Shown piece after piece: positions 50,587 through 59,277 of a stretch of 64,000 bases of DNA (position 1 is its first letter; each line of letters begins with the position of its first letter). The DNA is taken from assembly GCF_026624755.1 (NCBI RefSeq), contig NZ_JAPMXC010000010.1, positions 455,054-519,053 on the forward strand, in the 5' to 3' direction. Both the position numbers and the translations under genes were made by a program. The notes below the pieces were generated by a model. The model made no database searches. It was given only the letters and a program-made list of their open reading frames with translations, and was not told the DNA's origin. Source of the DNA: Robbsia betulipollinis. Lineage in GTDB: Bacteria > Pseudomonadota > Gammaproteobacteria > Burkholderiales > Burkholderiaceae.

Positions 50587-51972
50587 TCAAAAGTGTTCCT
50601 CGTCGGGATCCGGACCGCGGGTCGGACCCGGCGGGGGCGACAACTTCACGGCACGCCCGGTGCGTGCCGATTGGTAAATGGCCTCCGTGATCTTCTGATC
50701 CTGCAGCCCTTCCTCGCCTGGCGTATGCGGCGTTTGATTGCGCGCGACGCACAAAGCCATGTGATCGATCTCCCGCGCGAACTGGTTCAGGGCCGGAAAC
50801 GTCGGCTCGATCGTGACGTTCCGATCGTCCATCCGCACGCCGTGCCGCAAATGCAGACCTTCATAGGCGAAAGCGGGATTCGCCTCGACCCAGCCTTTCG
50901 AGCCCTGCAGACGGTAGAACCGCGACTCGTGACTCGCATAGCTGCTCATGCAGGTGGCGGTCAGCCCGCTGGGAAAGCGCAGGATGAAATGCACGGCGGA
51001 TTCGACTTCCCGAAAACGCGGGTCGCTACGGTCCTGCGTCACCGTCGCCAGCACCTCGTTCGGTTCCTCGCCCGACAGGAAGCGCGACGCGTTCAGACAG
51101 TAGGTGCCGATGTCGGGCATCGCGCCGCCACCGGCAAGCTTCAGATTCAGGCGCCATTGCGTGGGGTCGCCGGTGTTTTGCGAGTTGCCCGCAATGAATT
51201 CGCACAGGTCGCCGAGTTTTTTCTCGCGCACCATCTTGACGACCGCGCGGTCCACGGGCTCGTACTGGCTCCGGTAGGCGATCATCAGCTTGCGGTCCGC
51301 GCGCCGGCAGGCCTCGATCATCCTTTCGCAATCGGCGACGCTGGTGGCCATCGGCTTTTCGCACAGGATATGTTTTCCGGCACGGGCGCCGCGGACCGTG
51401 AAATCGGCGTGCATCGCATTGGGGAGCACGATGTAGATGACCTGCACGTCGGGATTCTGCGCGAGTTCGTCGTAGCGCTCGTAACTATAGAGGCTGTCCG
51501 GCTTGACGCCGTATTGCAACGCGACGCGGCGCGCCTTGTCCGGGTCGCCGCTGACCAGGGCGCTGACCTTCGCATACTTGCATTGCCTGATCGCAGGCAG
51601 GATCTGGTCGAGCGACAAGCGGCCCAGACCGACGATCGCGAAGCCGATGCGCGTATCGCGGGGCGCGTTCGGATCGGGCGTGGGCGCGGGCGCCTCGGTC
51701 TGGGTGTTTTCGATCGGCGACAGGGTTACGCGATTCGCCGCCGCGGCGGCAATCATGCCACCGTCCGTGGCGCCGGCGGCAAGCGCCGTGCCACCGGCAA
51801 GCGAGGCGGCCAGGCCAGCGCCCGCCGCTTGCAGAAAACCGCGACGCCGGTGCAGGGCAGGGTGCTCGGCGTGCATCGGCACGGGGTGCGGCGTACCGGG
51901 CGTCGTGTCGGCTGCCGGATGCTCGGGCGTGTTGCCGGGAACAGCGGAGTCTGAGGCGTAGCGGTCTGTCAT
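50587..51972 (-). CDS. Tat-exported Gfo/Idh/MocA oxidoreductase (glucose-fructose oxidoreductase-like)
   Basis: A 461-residue protein. Near residue 40 it has a twin-arginine signal (RRRGFLQAAGAGLAA) followed by a linker. The NAD(P) fold is IGFAIVGLGRLSLDQ at about residue 108. LCEKPMATS holds the catalytic Lys of the Gfo/Idh/MocA family, and the C-terminal half carries the alpha/beta substrate domain. A Tat signal with this fold resembles periplasmic glucose-fructose oxidoreductase of Zymomonas, which keeps its NADP bound and turns glucose plus fructose into gluconolactone and sorbitol. Other sugar substrates are possible. Start chosen at 51972; an ATG five codons upstream is an alternative. 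Confidence 0.82.
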   Translation of the reverse strand: MTDRYASDSAVPGNTPEHPAADTTPGTPHPVPMHAEHPALHRRRGFLQAAGAGLAASLAGGTALAAGATDGGMIAAAAANRVTLSPIENTQTEAPAPTPDPNAPRDTRIGFAIVGLGRLSLDQILPAIRQCKYAKVSALVSGDPDKARRVALQYGVKPDSLYSYERYDELAQNPDVQVIYIVLPNAMHADFTVRGARAGKHILCEKPMATSVADCERMIEACRRADRKLMIAYRSQYEPVDRAVVKMVREKKLGDLCEFIAGNSQNTGDPTQWRLNLKLAGGGAMPDIGTYCLNASRFLSGEEPNEVLATVTQDRSDPRFREVESAVHFILRFPSGLTATCMSSYASHESRFYRLQGSKGWVEANPAFAYEGLHLRHGVRMDDRNVTIEPTFPALNQFAREIDHMALCVARNQTPHTPGEEGLQDQKITEAIYQSARTGRAVKLSPPPGPTRGPDPDEEHF

Positions 51973-52088
51973 GTGGGTTTCCGTCATTGGCGAAGGCGGC
52001 GCAGGACGGCCGCGAACACCGTAGTGCAGCAAATCGCATGCCGCCGGCGCGGACATCGGCAAGCGGGGCGGCGGTGTAGAATGGGTGC

Positions 52089-52667
52089 ATGGCAAATGAC
52101 CCCCACGCCGCCCTGCATGCCCTGGATGACGCACCCGGCCATGTGGCGCACTTTTCCAAGACGACTTCGGCGATCGATGCCGAACTGGCGCTGGCGGACG
52201 GCTACTGCCAGCGTCGCGGAGAGCGTCTCACGCCGATCCGGCGCAAGGTGCTCGAATTGCTGCTGACATCCGGCAAGGCGACGAAGGCGTATACACTGCT
52301 TGACGAGATGCGCAAGGTGCATGCGGGATCGGCACCGCCAACCGTTTACCGGGCGCTCGACTTCCTGTTGTCCATGGGACTCGTGCACCGTGTCGAGTCC
52401 ATCAATGCCTTTGCCGCCTGCCATGACCTGACGCATTGCCATCACGGCATGTTGCTGGTGTGCCAGCGCTGCGGTGCGATCAACGAGCTGCACGAGCCGG
52501 AAATCGAACGGGCATTGCTCGACAAGATCACGGACTCGGGCTACCGGCTCGCGACCGACGCCGCCGAGCTCAAGGGCATTTGCCCCGCCTGCCAGCGTAG
52601 CGAGGCCGAGGGCGGCGCGAACGAGGCCACCGTGCAGGCGACGAAGCGTCCTTCCCTGATCGTCTAA
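52089..52667 (+). CDS. Fur-family regulator, Zur-like
   Basis: A 192-residue metalloregulator: winged-helix N-terminal half (GERLTPIRRKVLELLLTSGKATKAYTLLDEM, then PTVYRALDFLLSMGLVHRVESINAFAACHD) and a C-terminal dimerisation half with two CxxC-type zinc sites (LVCQRCG and ICPACQ) and HCHHGMLLVC. The N-terminal extension of about 40 residues and the CHDLTHCHHG block match Zur rather than Fur. It probably represses zinc uptake genes when zinc is bound. Divergent from the Gfo/Idh gene with a short gap. No znu genes are in the window. Confidence 0.85.
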   Translation: MANDPHAALHALDDAPGHVAHFSKTTSAIDAELALADGYCQRRGERLTPIRRKVLELLLTSGKATKAYTLLDEMRKVHAGSAPPTVYRALDFLLSMGLVHRVESINAFAACHDLTHCHHGMLLVCQRCGAINELHEPEIERALLDKITDSGYRLATDAAELKGICPACQRSEAEGGANEATVQATKRPSLIV

Positions 52668-52829
52668 CAGCGGCAGGGTTTCCTGCCGCCAGCAGTGCGC
52701 TGCGACCGCTCGGGCGGTTTCGGCGCACGATTCGCGAGCGCGTGGAGATTGCGCAAAGCAGCATTCGTCCACGTTCGATACAATATACGGTTACGGCAGA
52801 CACGCTGCCGATCGAACCAGGAGTCCGCT

Positions 52830-53990
52830 GTGGGAATCCCGTTTTTGCAGAAGGCGTACGTTGGCGCCTATGTAATGAAGCAACACCTCACCCGCCAGCG
52901 ACGCTATCCGCTGGTTCTGATGCTCGAACCCCTGTTTCGCTGCAATCTGGCCTGTTCCGGCTGCGGCAAGATCGACTATCCCGATGAAATCCTGAACCAG
53001 CGAATCTCGGTCGCGGACTGCCTGCAGGCGGTCGACGACTGCGGCGCGCCGGTGGTGTCGATCGCCGGCGGCGAGCCGCTGCTGCACAAGGGACTGCCGG
53101 AAGTCGTTCGCGGCATCGTCGCGCGCAAGAAATTCGTCTATCTCTGCACGAACGCGCTGCTGATGGAAAAGAAGATCGACGACTACGAGCCGAGCCCGTT
53201 CTTCGTCTGGTCGATCCATCTCGACGGCGACCAGAAGATGCACGACAAGTCGGTGTGCCAGGACGGCGTCTACGACCGTGCGGTCGCCGCCATCAAGCTG
53301 GCGAAGCAGAAGGGGTTCCGCGTCAACATCAATTGCACGCTGTTCAACGACGCGGATCCCGAGAAAGTGGCCGCGTTCTTCGACGAGACGAAGCGTCTCG
53401 GCATCGACGGCATCACCGTCTCGCCGGGCTATGCGTACGAGCGCGCGCCCGACCAGCAGCATTTCCTGAATCGGGAAAAGACCAAGACGCTGTTCCGCGA
53501 CATCCTGCGGCGCGGCCGCGGCGGGCGCGACTGGGCCTTCAGCCAGTCCACCATGTTCCTCGATTTCCTCGCCGGCAATCAGACCTATCACTGCACGCCG
53601 TGGGGCAACCCGACGCGCACCGTGTTCGGCTGGCAGAAGCCGTGCTATCTGCTGGGCGAGGGCTATGCGAAAACCTATCGCGAGTTGATGGACGACACGA
53701 ACTGGGACAATTACGGCACCGGCAATTACGAAAAATGCGCCGATTGCATGGTCCACAGCGGCTTCGAGGCCACCGCCGTCAAGGATACGATCGCGCATCC
53801 GTTGAAGGCGCTGGGCGTGAGCCTGCGCGGCGTTCGCACCGAAGGCAAGCTGGCGCCGGACATTCCGCTGGACAACCAGCGCCCGGCCGATTTCGTCTTC
53901 TCCAAGCATGTCGAGATCAAGCTCGAGGAAATCAAGCTGGCCAAGCCCGCCAAGGCGAAGCCCAAGGCTGTCGCCGAAACCCTCGTCTGA
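52830..53990 (+). CDS. hpnH: Adenosyl-hopene transferase (radical SAM)
   Basis: A 386-residue radical SAM enzyme. CNLACSGCGKIDYP gives the Cys-x3-Cys-x2-Cys cluster site, followed by SIAGGEPLLH. The overall sequence matches HpnH, which adds 5'-deoxyadenosine to diploptene to form adenosylhopane, the first step of extended hopanoid side-chain synthesis. C-terminal Cys (CADCMVHSGFEA) probably support the fold. The GTG start has AGGAG seven bases before it. The tail is Lys/Ala-rich. It lies six bases before hpnA. Confidence 0.93.
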   Translation: MGIPFLQKAYVGAYVMKQHLTRQRRYPLVLMLEPLFRCNLACSGCGKIDYPDEILNQRISVADCLQAVDDCGAPVVSIAGGEPLLHKGLPEVVRGIVARKKFVYLCTNALLMEKKIDDYEPSPFFVWSIHLDGDQKMHDKSVCQDGVYDRAVAAIKLAKQKGFRVNINCTLFNDADPEKVAAFFDETKRLGIDGITVSPGYAYERAPDQQHFLNREKTKTLFRDILRRGRGGRDWAFSQSTMFLDFLAGNQTYHCTPWGNPTRTVFGWQKPCYLLGEGYAKTYRELMDDTNWDNYGTGNYEKCADCMVHSGFEATAVKDTIAHPLKALGVSLRGVRTEGKLAPDIPLDNQRPADFVFSKHVEIKLEEIKLAKPAKAKPKAVAETLV

Positions 53991-53996
53991 CGCGTC

Positions 53997-54995
53997 ATGG
54001 CGGCCGAGAAAATCCTCGTGACCGGGGCGTCGGGGTTCGTTGGCGCCGCGGTTGCCCGGCTGGCGCAGGGGGCCGGCTTCGATGTTCGCGTCATGCACCG
54101 CAGCACCAGCCCGCGCGGCAATTTCGAGGGGCGCGGCTACGAACTCGTCGAAGCCGATATGCGCGACGCACCGGCGATGGAGCGTGCGCTGAGCGGCGTA
54201 CGCTACCTGTTCCACGTCGCGGCCGACTACCGGCTCTGGGCACCGGATCCGCAGGAAATCGTCCGTACCAACGTCGATGGCACGCGTACCGTCATGGAGG
54301 CGGCGCTGCGGTGTGGCGTGGAGAAGATCGTCTACACCAGCAGCGTCGCGACCCTGCGCGTGCGCGGGGCCACGACGCCTGTCGGGGAAAACGCACGGCT
54401 CGACGAGGAAGAGGCGATCGGCGCATACAAGCGCAGCAAGGTCGCGGCCGAGCGGCTGGTCGAATTGATGATCGTGCATCAAAACCTGCCGGCCGTGATC
54501 GTGCACCCCTCGACGCCGATCGGACCGGGCGACATCAAGCCGACGCCGACGGGTCGTCTGATCGTGCAGGCGGCGAACGGCAAGATGCCGGCCTATGTCG
54601 ATACCGGGTTGAATTTCGTGCATGTCGACGACGTCGCCAATGGCCATTTGCAGGCATTGCAGGACGGTCCGATCGGAGAGCATTTCATTCTTGGCGGCGA
54701 CGACGTGCCGCTGGGGGAGTTGCTGGGCAGCGTCGCGGAAATCGTCGGACGCAAGCCGCCGCGCATCGAACTGCCGCGCTGGCCGCTGTATCCGCTGGCG
54801 ATCGCCGCCGAGGCCGCGGCGAAGATCACGCACCGTGAACCGTTCGTGACCGTCGACGGGCTCAATATGTCGAAGTACAAGATGTTCTTTTCGTCGGAGC
54901 GGGCGAAACGCGAATTGGGCTATACCGCCCGTCCCTATCGAGAGGCGCTGGCCGATGCGGTGGCGTGGTTCCGTCGGGCGGGATACGTGCGCTGA
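53997..54995 (+). CDS. hpnA: Hopanoid-associated sugar epimerase HpnA
   Basis: A 332-residue extended short-chain dehydrogenase/epimerase: GASGFVGAAVA binds NAD(P), HVAADYRLWAPDPQEI is a family hallmark, and the catalytic Tyr-x3-Lys is YKRSK. HpnA is associated with hopanoid biosynthesis and probably acts on a sugar or side-chain of bacteriohopanetetrol; its exact reaction is not settled. It directly follows hpnH with a six-base gap, forming a two-gene unit. shc and other hpn genes are elsewhere. Confidence 0.9.
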   Translation: MAAEKILVTGASGFVGAAVARLAQGAGFDVRVMHRSTSPRGNFEGRGYELVEADMRDAPAMERALSGVRYLFHVAADYRLWAPDPQEIVRTNVDGTRTVMEAALRCGVEKIVYTSSVATLRVRGATTPVGENARLDEEEAIGAYKRSKVAAERLVELMIVHQNLPAVIVHPSTPIGPGDIKPTPTGRLIVQAANGKMPAYVDTGLNFVHVDDVANGHLQALQDGPIGEHFILGGDDVPLGELLGSVAEIVGRKPPRIELPRWPLYPLAIAAEAAAKITHREPFVTVDGLNMSKYKMFFSSERAKRELGYTARPYREALADAVAWFRRAGYVR

Positions 54996-55003
54996 GGGGA
55001 AGG

Positions 55004-55037
55004 GGATTCGCGGAATCCTCGACCGGCGATTCGCCGG
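55004..55037. terminator. Two short hairpins between convergent hpnA and porin genes
   Basis: GGATTC/GAATCC (55004-55018) and CCGGCG/CGCCGG (55023-55037) are perfect small stems in the 94-bp convergent gap. They can work as weak terminators for both genes; neither has a T-run. Confidence 0.4.
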
Positions 55038-55089
55038 GCAAGGCGCGCATGCGGCGAGTCCCGAAGAACCCGACGCATGGCGATCACGT

Positions 55090-56178
55090 TCAGAACGTGT
55101 GGTTGATACCGGCGTAGAAGCCGGTCTGCGTGTGACCCGGCAGCGCGTTGTCGGCCGAACCGACGGAATTGGCGCCCAGACCGTAGGTCGCGTTCGACGT
55201 ATTGCGCGCCTGCGCACCCGTCAGGTACAGGAACGTGCGCTTCGACAGGTTATAGGTGCCACCCACTTCGTAGATCGTCGCGGCACCGCCGCCCTGCGCC
55301 GGGTTGCCGTTGGCGTTGATGTGGAACCCACCCACGGTCACCGCGACGACCGGATTGACCTGGTAGGTCAGGCCCAGCCATTCGTGGTCGGCTGCCGTCG
55401 CGGCGCCCGCGGTCGTGACGTCGCCCGCCATCATGTGCGTGTAGGCACCCTGCAGCTTGAACGAGCCCAGGAAGACATTGGCCGCGACGACGTATTCCTT
55501 CGAATAGTTGAACAGGTCCGAGAACCGGCCATTCGAATCGCGCAGTTCGTCATACAGGCCGCGGATCTGGAACAGCGAGTTGGTGTACGTCAACTGCGCA
55601 CCCGTCGAGCGCCCATAGCTGCCGACCGCGCCCTGGTTGAAGTTGGTCTGGTTGCCGAGCGACATCCGCAGTTCGACGTCGAAGCCACCCACCACCGGCG
55701 ACTGGTAGCGAATGTTGTTGCTGGTCTGCGGCCAGTTGCGGCCTCGCACCAGCGACGCCGACGACCACGCTTCCTGGACGAACGGGTCGAAGTCCCAGAC
55801 GCCGTTCGAGATCCACAGCATGCGTCCGGCCGACAGCGTGCCGTAGTCCTTGTTCTTCAAGCCGACCGTCGCCCAGCGGTTGAAGCCGCCGTTGCCGCCG
55901 ACCGTGCCGTTCGCGGTGTTCAGGCCCTGCTCCAACTGGAACAGCGCATAGTTGCCGCCGCCCAGGTCCTCGGTACCCTTGAAGCCCAACATGCTGGTGC
56001 CCCAGTCGCCGCTTTCCCCGCGCCAGCGATTCGCTGACTGGCCGTTGCCGTTGGTGACGCCATGAATGTACTCGATACCGTTATCGAGACGACCATAGAG
56101 CGTGACGCTCGATTGTGCCTGCGCCGCGCTGGCGAGTCCGAGGCCGGCGACCAGGGCTGCGATCGTTTTCTTTTTCAT
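55090..56178 (-). CDS. Gram-negative porin (Burkholderia OpcP/Omp-type, 16-strand)
   Basis: A 362-residue outer-membrane protein. The signal peptide (MKKKTIAALVAGLGLASAAQA) is followed by QSSVTLYGRLDNGIEY, the hallmark N-terminus of betaproteobacterial general porins, and by SMLGFKGTEDLGGGNYALFQLEQGLN. Alternating strands run to the end, where NHTF gives the terminal Phe recognised by the Bam complex. It forms trimeric channels for small hydrophilic solutes. AATTGGAGGAGCAC precedes the ATG. It may supply the sugar-acid operon that lies just upstream in position, although they are not co-transcribed. Confidence 0.92.
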   Translation of the reverse strand: MKKKTIAALVAGLGLASAAQAQSSVTLYGRLDNGIEYIHGVTNGNGQSANRWRGESGDWGTSMLGFKGTEDLGGGNYALFQLEQGLNTANGTVGGNGGFNRWATVGLKNKDYGTLSAGRMLWISNGVWDFDPFVQEAWSSASLVRGRNWPQTSNNIRYQSPVVGGFDVELRMSLGNQTNFNQGAVGSYGRSTGAQLTYTNSLFQIRGLYDELRDSNGRFSDLFNYSKEYVVAANVFLGSFKLQGAYTHMMAGDVTTAGAATAADHEWLGLTYQVNPVVAVTVGGFHINANGNPAQGGGAATIYEVGGTYNLSKRTFLYLTGAQARNTSNATYGLGANSVGSADNALPGHTQTGFYAGINHTF

Positions 56179-56534
56179 TGTGCTCCTCCAATTCATTGTT
56201 GATGACCATTCGGCTGGGGACGATATGGCGCGGTCTCTTTTTTACATGCGTTCGTTCATGTTTCCCTTTCACGAACTTTCGAAATCTTTATCCGTAGGGC
56301 TGCGCAGGAGAAATCTTCTTGATCGAACGCGCGGATAGATTTTTACCACGTGTTACATGATGGCTCAATAGAGATTTCTACTCGTGCTTACTTCGTTCTG
56401 CGATGTGTTGCACATCGATGACACATGCAATGTGATGACCCTTGACCGCACGCGTCAATCCCGTTAGGTGCGGGCGAACGTGCGGTAGGGCACATAGCGT
56501 CGCGAAGCGCGTTCAGTACGCGCTCAGGACGCGT
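56179..56534 (-). other. Porin upstream region with two adjacent dyads
   Basis: 356 bp between the sugar-acid dehydratase stop (56535) and the porin start. It is AT-rich, holds the palindromes at 56401-56417 and 56422-56434, and no open frame of interest. No complete sigma-70 promoter was recognised on the minus strand. Confidence 0.5.
56401..56434. promoter_or_regulatory. Tandem dyads CGATGTG-TTG-CACATCG and CACAT-GCA-ATGTG
   Basis: Two perfect inverted repeats with 3-base centres (56401-56417 and 56422-56434) lie four bases apart, about 225 bp upstream of the porin start. They share the CACAT/ATGTG core, so they may be two sites for one dimeric regulator of the porin. Confidence 0.4.
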
Positions 56535-58325
56535 TCAATGCGAGTCGCGCGGCACCGCCGCGCCGCTGCCGCCGACCAGAAAATCGAGATCGCACCCTTC
56601 GTCGGCCTGGAGCACGTGGTCGACGTAGAGCCGGTAATAGCCGCGCTCGGGCAGGGGCGGAGGCGACCATTCGGCGCGGCGGCGTTGCAGTTCCTCCTCG
56701 TCGACCTCGAGATGCAGGCGTCGCGCCGCCACGTCGAGGTCGATGATGTCGCCGGTGCGCACCAGCGCGAGCGGCCCGCCGGCGGCGGATTCGGGCGCCA
56801 CGTGCAGCACCACCGCGCCATACGCGGTGCCGCTCATCCGACCGTCAGATATCCGAACCATATCGGTAATGCCGCGCCGCAGCACCTTCGCCGGCAGCGG
56901 CATGTTGCCGACCTCCGCGAACCCCGGATAGCCGCGCGGCCCGGCGCCCTTGAGCACCATCACGCAATGCTCGTCGATGTCGAGCGTCTCGTCGTCCACG
57001 CGCGCATGCAGTTCCTCGATGTTCTCGAACACCACGGCCCGCCCGCGATGCTTGAGCAGATGGGGGCTGGCCGCCGAGGGCTTGATCACGGCGCCGCGCG
57101 GCGCGAGGTTGCCGCGCAGCACGGCGATGCCGGCATGCGCCTTGAACGGCGTCTCGAACGGCGTGATGACGTTTTCGTCGAAGCATTCGGCGGTGGCGAC
57201 ATTCGCGCCGATCGTGCTGCCATTGACGGTCAACGCATCCGCATGCAGCAGGCCGGCCTCGGCCAGCCGCCGCAGCACGACCGGCAGGCCGCCGGCATAG
57301 TAGAAATCCTCCATCAGATGTTCGCCGGACGGTTGCAGGTTGACCAGGCAGGGCACGTTCGAGCCGAGTTCCCAGTCGTCCAGCGACAGCGGGACGCCGA
57401 TGCGCCGCGCGAGCGCGATCAGATGCACCACAGCGTTGGTCGAGCCGCCGATCGCGGCGTTCACCCGGATGGCGTTCTCGAATGCCTGGCGCGTGAGGAT
57501 CTTGTCCATCGTCACGTCCTCGCGCACCAGATCGACGATGCGTCGTCCGGCCATCTGCGCGAGCACCTGGCGGCGCGCGTCGACCGCGGGAATCGCCGCG
57601 TTCTGCGGCAGGCCGATGCCCAGCGCCTCGACCATCGACGCCATCGTCGACGCGGTGCCCATCGTCATGCAGTGACCGCGCGAGCGGTTCATGCACGACT
57701 CGGCTTCCACGAACGCCGCCTTGCTCATTTCGCCCGCGCGCACCGCTTCCGACATCTGCCAGACGCCGGTGCCGGAACCGAGCGTCTTGCCGCGGTAGCG
57801 GCCATTGAGCATGGGGCCGCCCGAGACCGCGATCGCCGGCACGTTGCACGACGCCGCACCCATCAGCAGCGCGGGCGTGGTCTTGTCGCATCCGACCATC
57901 AGGATCACGCCGTCGATCGGGTTGCCGCGGATCGATTCCTCCACGTCCATCGAGGCGAGATTGCGGAACAGCATCGCGGTGGGCCGCAGATTGGTCTCGC
58001 CCAGCGACATCACCGGGAATTCCAGCGGCACGCCGCCGGCATCGCGCACGCCGCGTTTGACATACTCGGCGAGTTCGCGGAAATGCGCATTGCAGGGCGT
58101 CAGTTCGGACCACGTATTGCAGATCCCGATCACCGGACGGCCATCGAAGGCGTCGTGCGGAATGCCCTGGTTCTTCATCCACGAACGATGAATGAAGCCA
58201 TCCTTGCCCTCGATGCCGAACCATGCCTGACTGCGCAGGGGCCTGCCGGCGGTTCGCGGGTCGGCCTGCCCGGGGTGTTGCGCGGGGTCTTGCTCCGGGT
58301 CCTGCCTGGTATCGTCGCTGCTCAT
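56535..58325 (-). CDS. IlvD/Edd-family sugar-acid dehydratase
   Basis: A 596-residue enzyme of the dihydroxy-acid/sugar-acid dehydratase family. Iron-sulfur ligands are seen in CNTWSELTPCN, GCDKTTPALLMG and SCMNRSRGHCMTMG; GGSTNAVVHLIA and RISDGRMSGT are further family blocks. The sequence fits the arabonate/galactonate/xylonate dehydratase branch, which makes a 2-keto-3-deoxy sugar acid with loss of water, rather than IlvD for valine. It is the last gene of the six-gene minus-strand operon. The first 30 residues are an Asp/Gln/Pro-rich tail not seen in most relatives. D-galactonate is the likely substrate given the aldolase and kinase. Confidence 0.87.
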   Translation of the reverse strand: MSSDDTRQDPEQDPAQHPGQADPRTAGRPLRSQAWFGIEGKDGFIHRSWMKNQGIPHDAFDGRPVIGICNTWSELTPCNAHFRELAEYVKRGVRDAGGVPLEFPVMSLGETNLRPTAMLFRNLASMDVEESIRGNPIDGVILMVGCDKTTPALLMGAASCNVPAIAVSGGPMLNGRYRGKTLGSGTGVWQMSEAVRAGEMSKAAFVEAESCMNRSRGHCMTMGTASTMASMVEALGIGLPQNAAIPAVDARRQVLAQMAGRRIVDLVREDVTMDKILTRQAFENAIRVNAAIGGSTNAVVHLIALARRIGVPLSLDDWELGSNVPCLVNLQPSGEHLMEDFYYAGGLPVVLRRLAEAGLLHADALTVNGSTIGANVATAECFDENVITPFETPFKAHAGIAVLRGNLAPRGAVIKPSAASPHLLKHRGRAVVFENIEELHARVDDETLDIDEHCVMVLKGAGPRGYPGFAEVGNMPLPAKVLRRGITDMVRISDGRMSGTAYGAVVLHVAPESAAGGPLALVRTGDIIDLDVAARRLHLEVDEEELQRRRAEWSPPPLPERGYYRLYVDHVLQADEGCDLDFLVGGSGAAVPRDSH

Positions 58326-58380
58326 CGAAATGCGTCCTGATCCTTGAGAAGGGAAATGTCGGGTACCACGACGGCGCGCC

Positions 58381-59277
58381 TCAGCGCGGCATGCCCTGGA
58401 ACCGGGTGTCGGCCAGTCCGCGGCGCCCTGGCACCGCGGCGAAGACGCCGCCGGCGTGCGGTTCGCTGGCCAGCGTCGCGGCGTCCAGGTCGATGCGCGC
58501 GCTGGTCACGTACAGGGTGTCGAGCAGCGGACCGCCGAAGGCGACGCAGGTCGGCTGGGTGGTGGGCACGGCGAGCCGTTCGGTTTCGTGGCCGCTGGCG
58601 TCGTAGCGCACCACGCAGGCCCCGCCCCAATGCGCGCTCCACAGGCCGCCATCGGCATCGACGGCCGCGCCGTCGGGTTCGCCGCGGGCGTCGCCAAGGC
58701 GCACGAACAGACGGTCCGCGGTGGGCAGCGCATCGGGCGCGTAATCGCAGCAACGGATCGTGCGCGTCGCCGAGTCGCAGTAGTACATCGTGCCGCCATC
58801 GGGGCTGAAGGCGATGCTGTTGGCGATCGCCGCGGCCGGCAGCGGCAGCCGTTCGACGCGCAGGTCCGCGTTCAGGCGGTAGAAGCCGCCGACGGGTTGC
58901 GGCGGCGCCGCCTCGTCCTTCATGCCGAACACGAAGTTCCCCGCGCGGTCGCACTTGCCGTCGTTCAGGCGCGTATTCAGTCCGGGTTCGATGTCGGTGA
59001 TGGGACGCACGACGCCGCTCGCCGGTTCGAAGAACGCCAGTCCGGACGCCAGGCCGAGCAGCACGAAGCGGGCGTCCTCGCATATCGCGAACGTCGCCAG
59101 GCGTTCGGGCATCGCCCAGTCGTCGGTGACGCCGGTGGCGGGGGTGTGCCGCCACAAGCGCGCGCCTTCGATATCGGTCCAGTAGAGCGCCGCCTCGTGG
59201 TGCGCCCAATGCGCGCCTTCGCCCAGCGCATGGCGCGCATCCACCGCCAGCCCGGCGGGTTTCGCGATTGCCTTCAT
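58381..59277 (-). CDS. SMP-30/gluconolactonase-family sugar lactonase
   Basis: A 298-residue six-bladed propeller hydrolase. LGEGAHWAHHEAALYWTDIEG near the N-terminus carries the metal-binding Glu, NTRLNDGKCDRAGNFVFG the Asn/Asp pair, and NSIAFSPDGGTMYYCDS and GEPDGAAVDADGGLW later ligands, as in SMP-30 lactonases. It opens an aldonolactone, probably galactono- or arabinono-lactone formed by the SDR upstream in the operon. The start overlaps the SDR stop (ATGA). No signal peptide, so it works in the cytoplasm. Confidence 0.88.
   Translation of the reverse strand: MKAIAKPAGLAVDARHALGEGAHWAHHEAALYWTDIEGARLWRHTPATGVTDDWAMPERLATFAICEDARFVLLGLASGLAFFEPASGVVRPITDIEPGLNTRLNDGKCDRAGNFVFGMKDEAAPPQPVGGFYRLNADLRVERLPLPAAAIANSIAFSPDGGTMYYCDSATRTIRCCDYAPDALPTADRLFVRLGDARGEPDGAAVDADGGLWSAHWGGACVVRYDASGHETERLAVPTTQPTCVAFGGPLLDTLYVTSARIDLDAATLASEPHAGGVFAAVPGRRGLADTRFQGMPR

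Noticed and set aside
49132-51954. 940-residue open frame on the plus strand
   Set aside because: It is antisense to the MFS and Gfo/Idh genes, which have clear motifs; the translation is Arg/Gln/His-rich low complexity typical of GC-rich shadow frames.
56442-58340. 632-residue plus-strand open frame
   Set aside because: Mirror image of the IlvD/Edd dehydratase gene; no motif or ribosome site.
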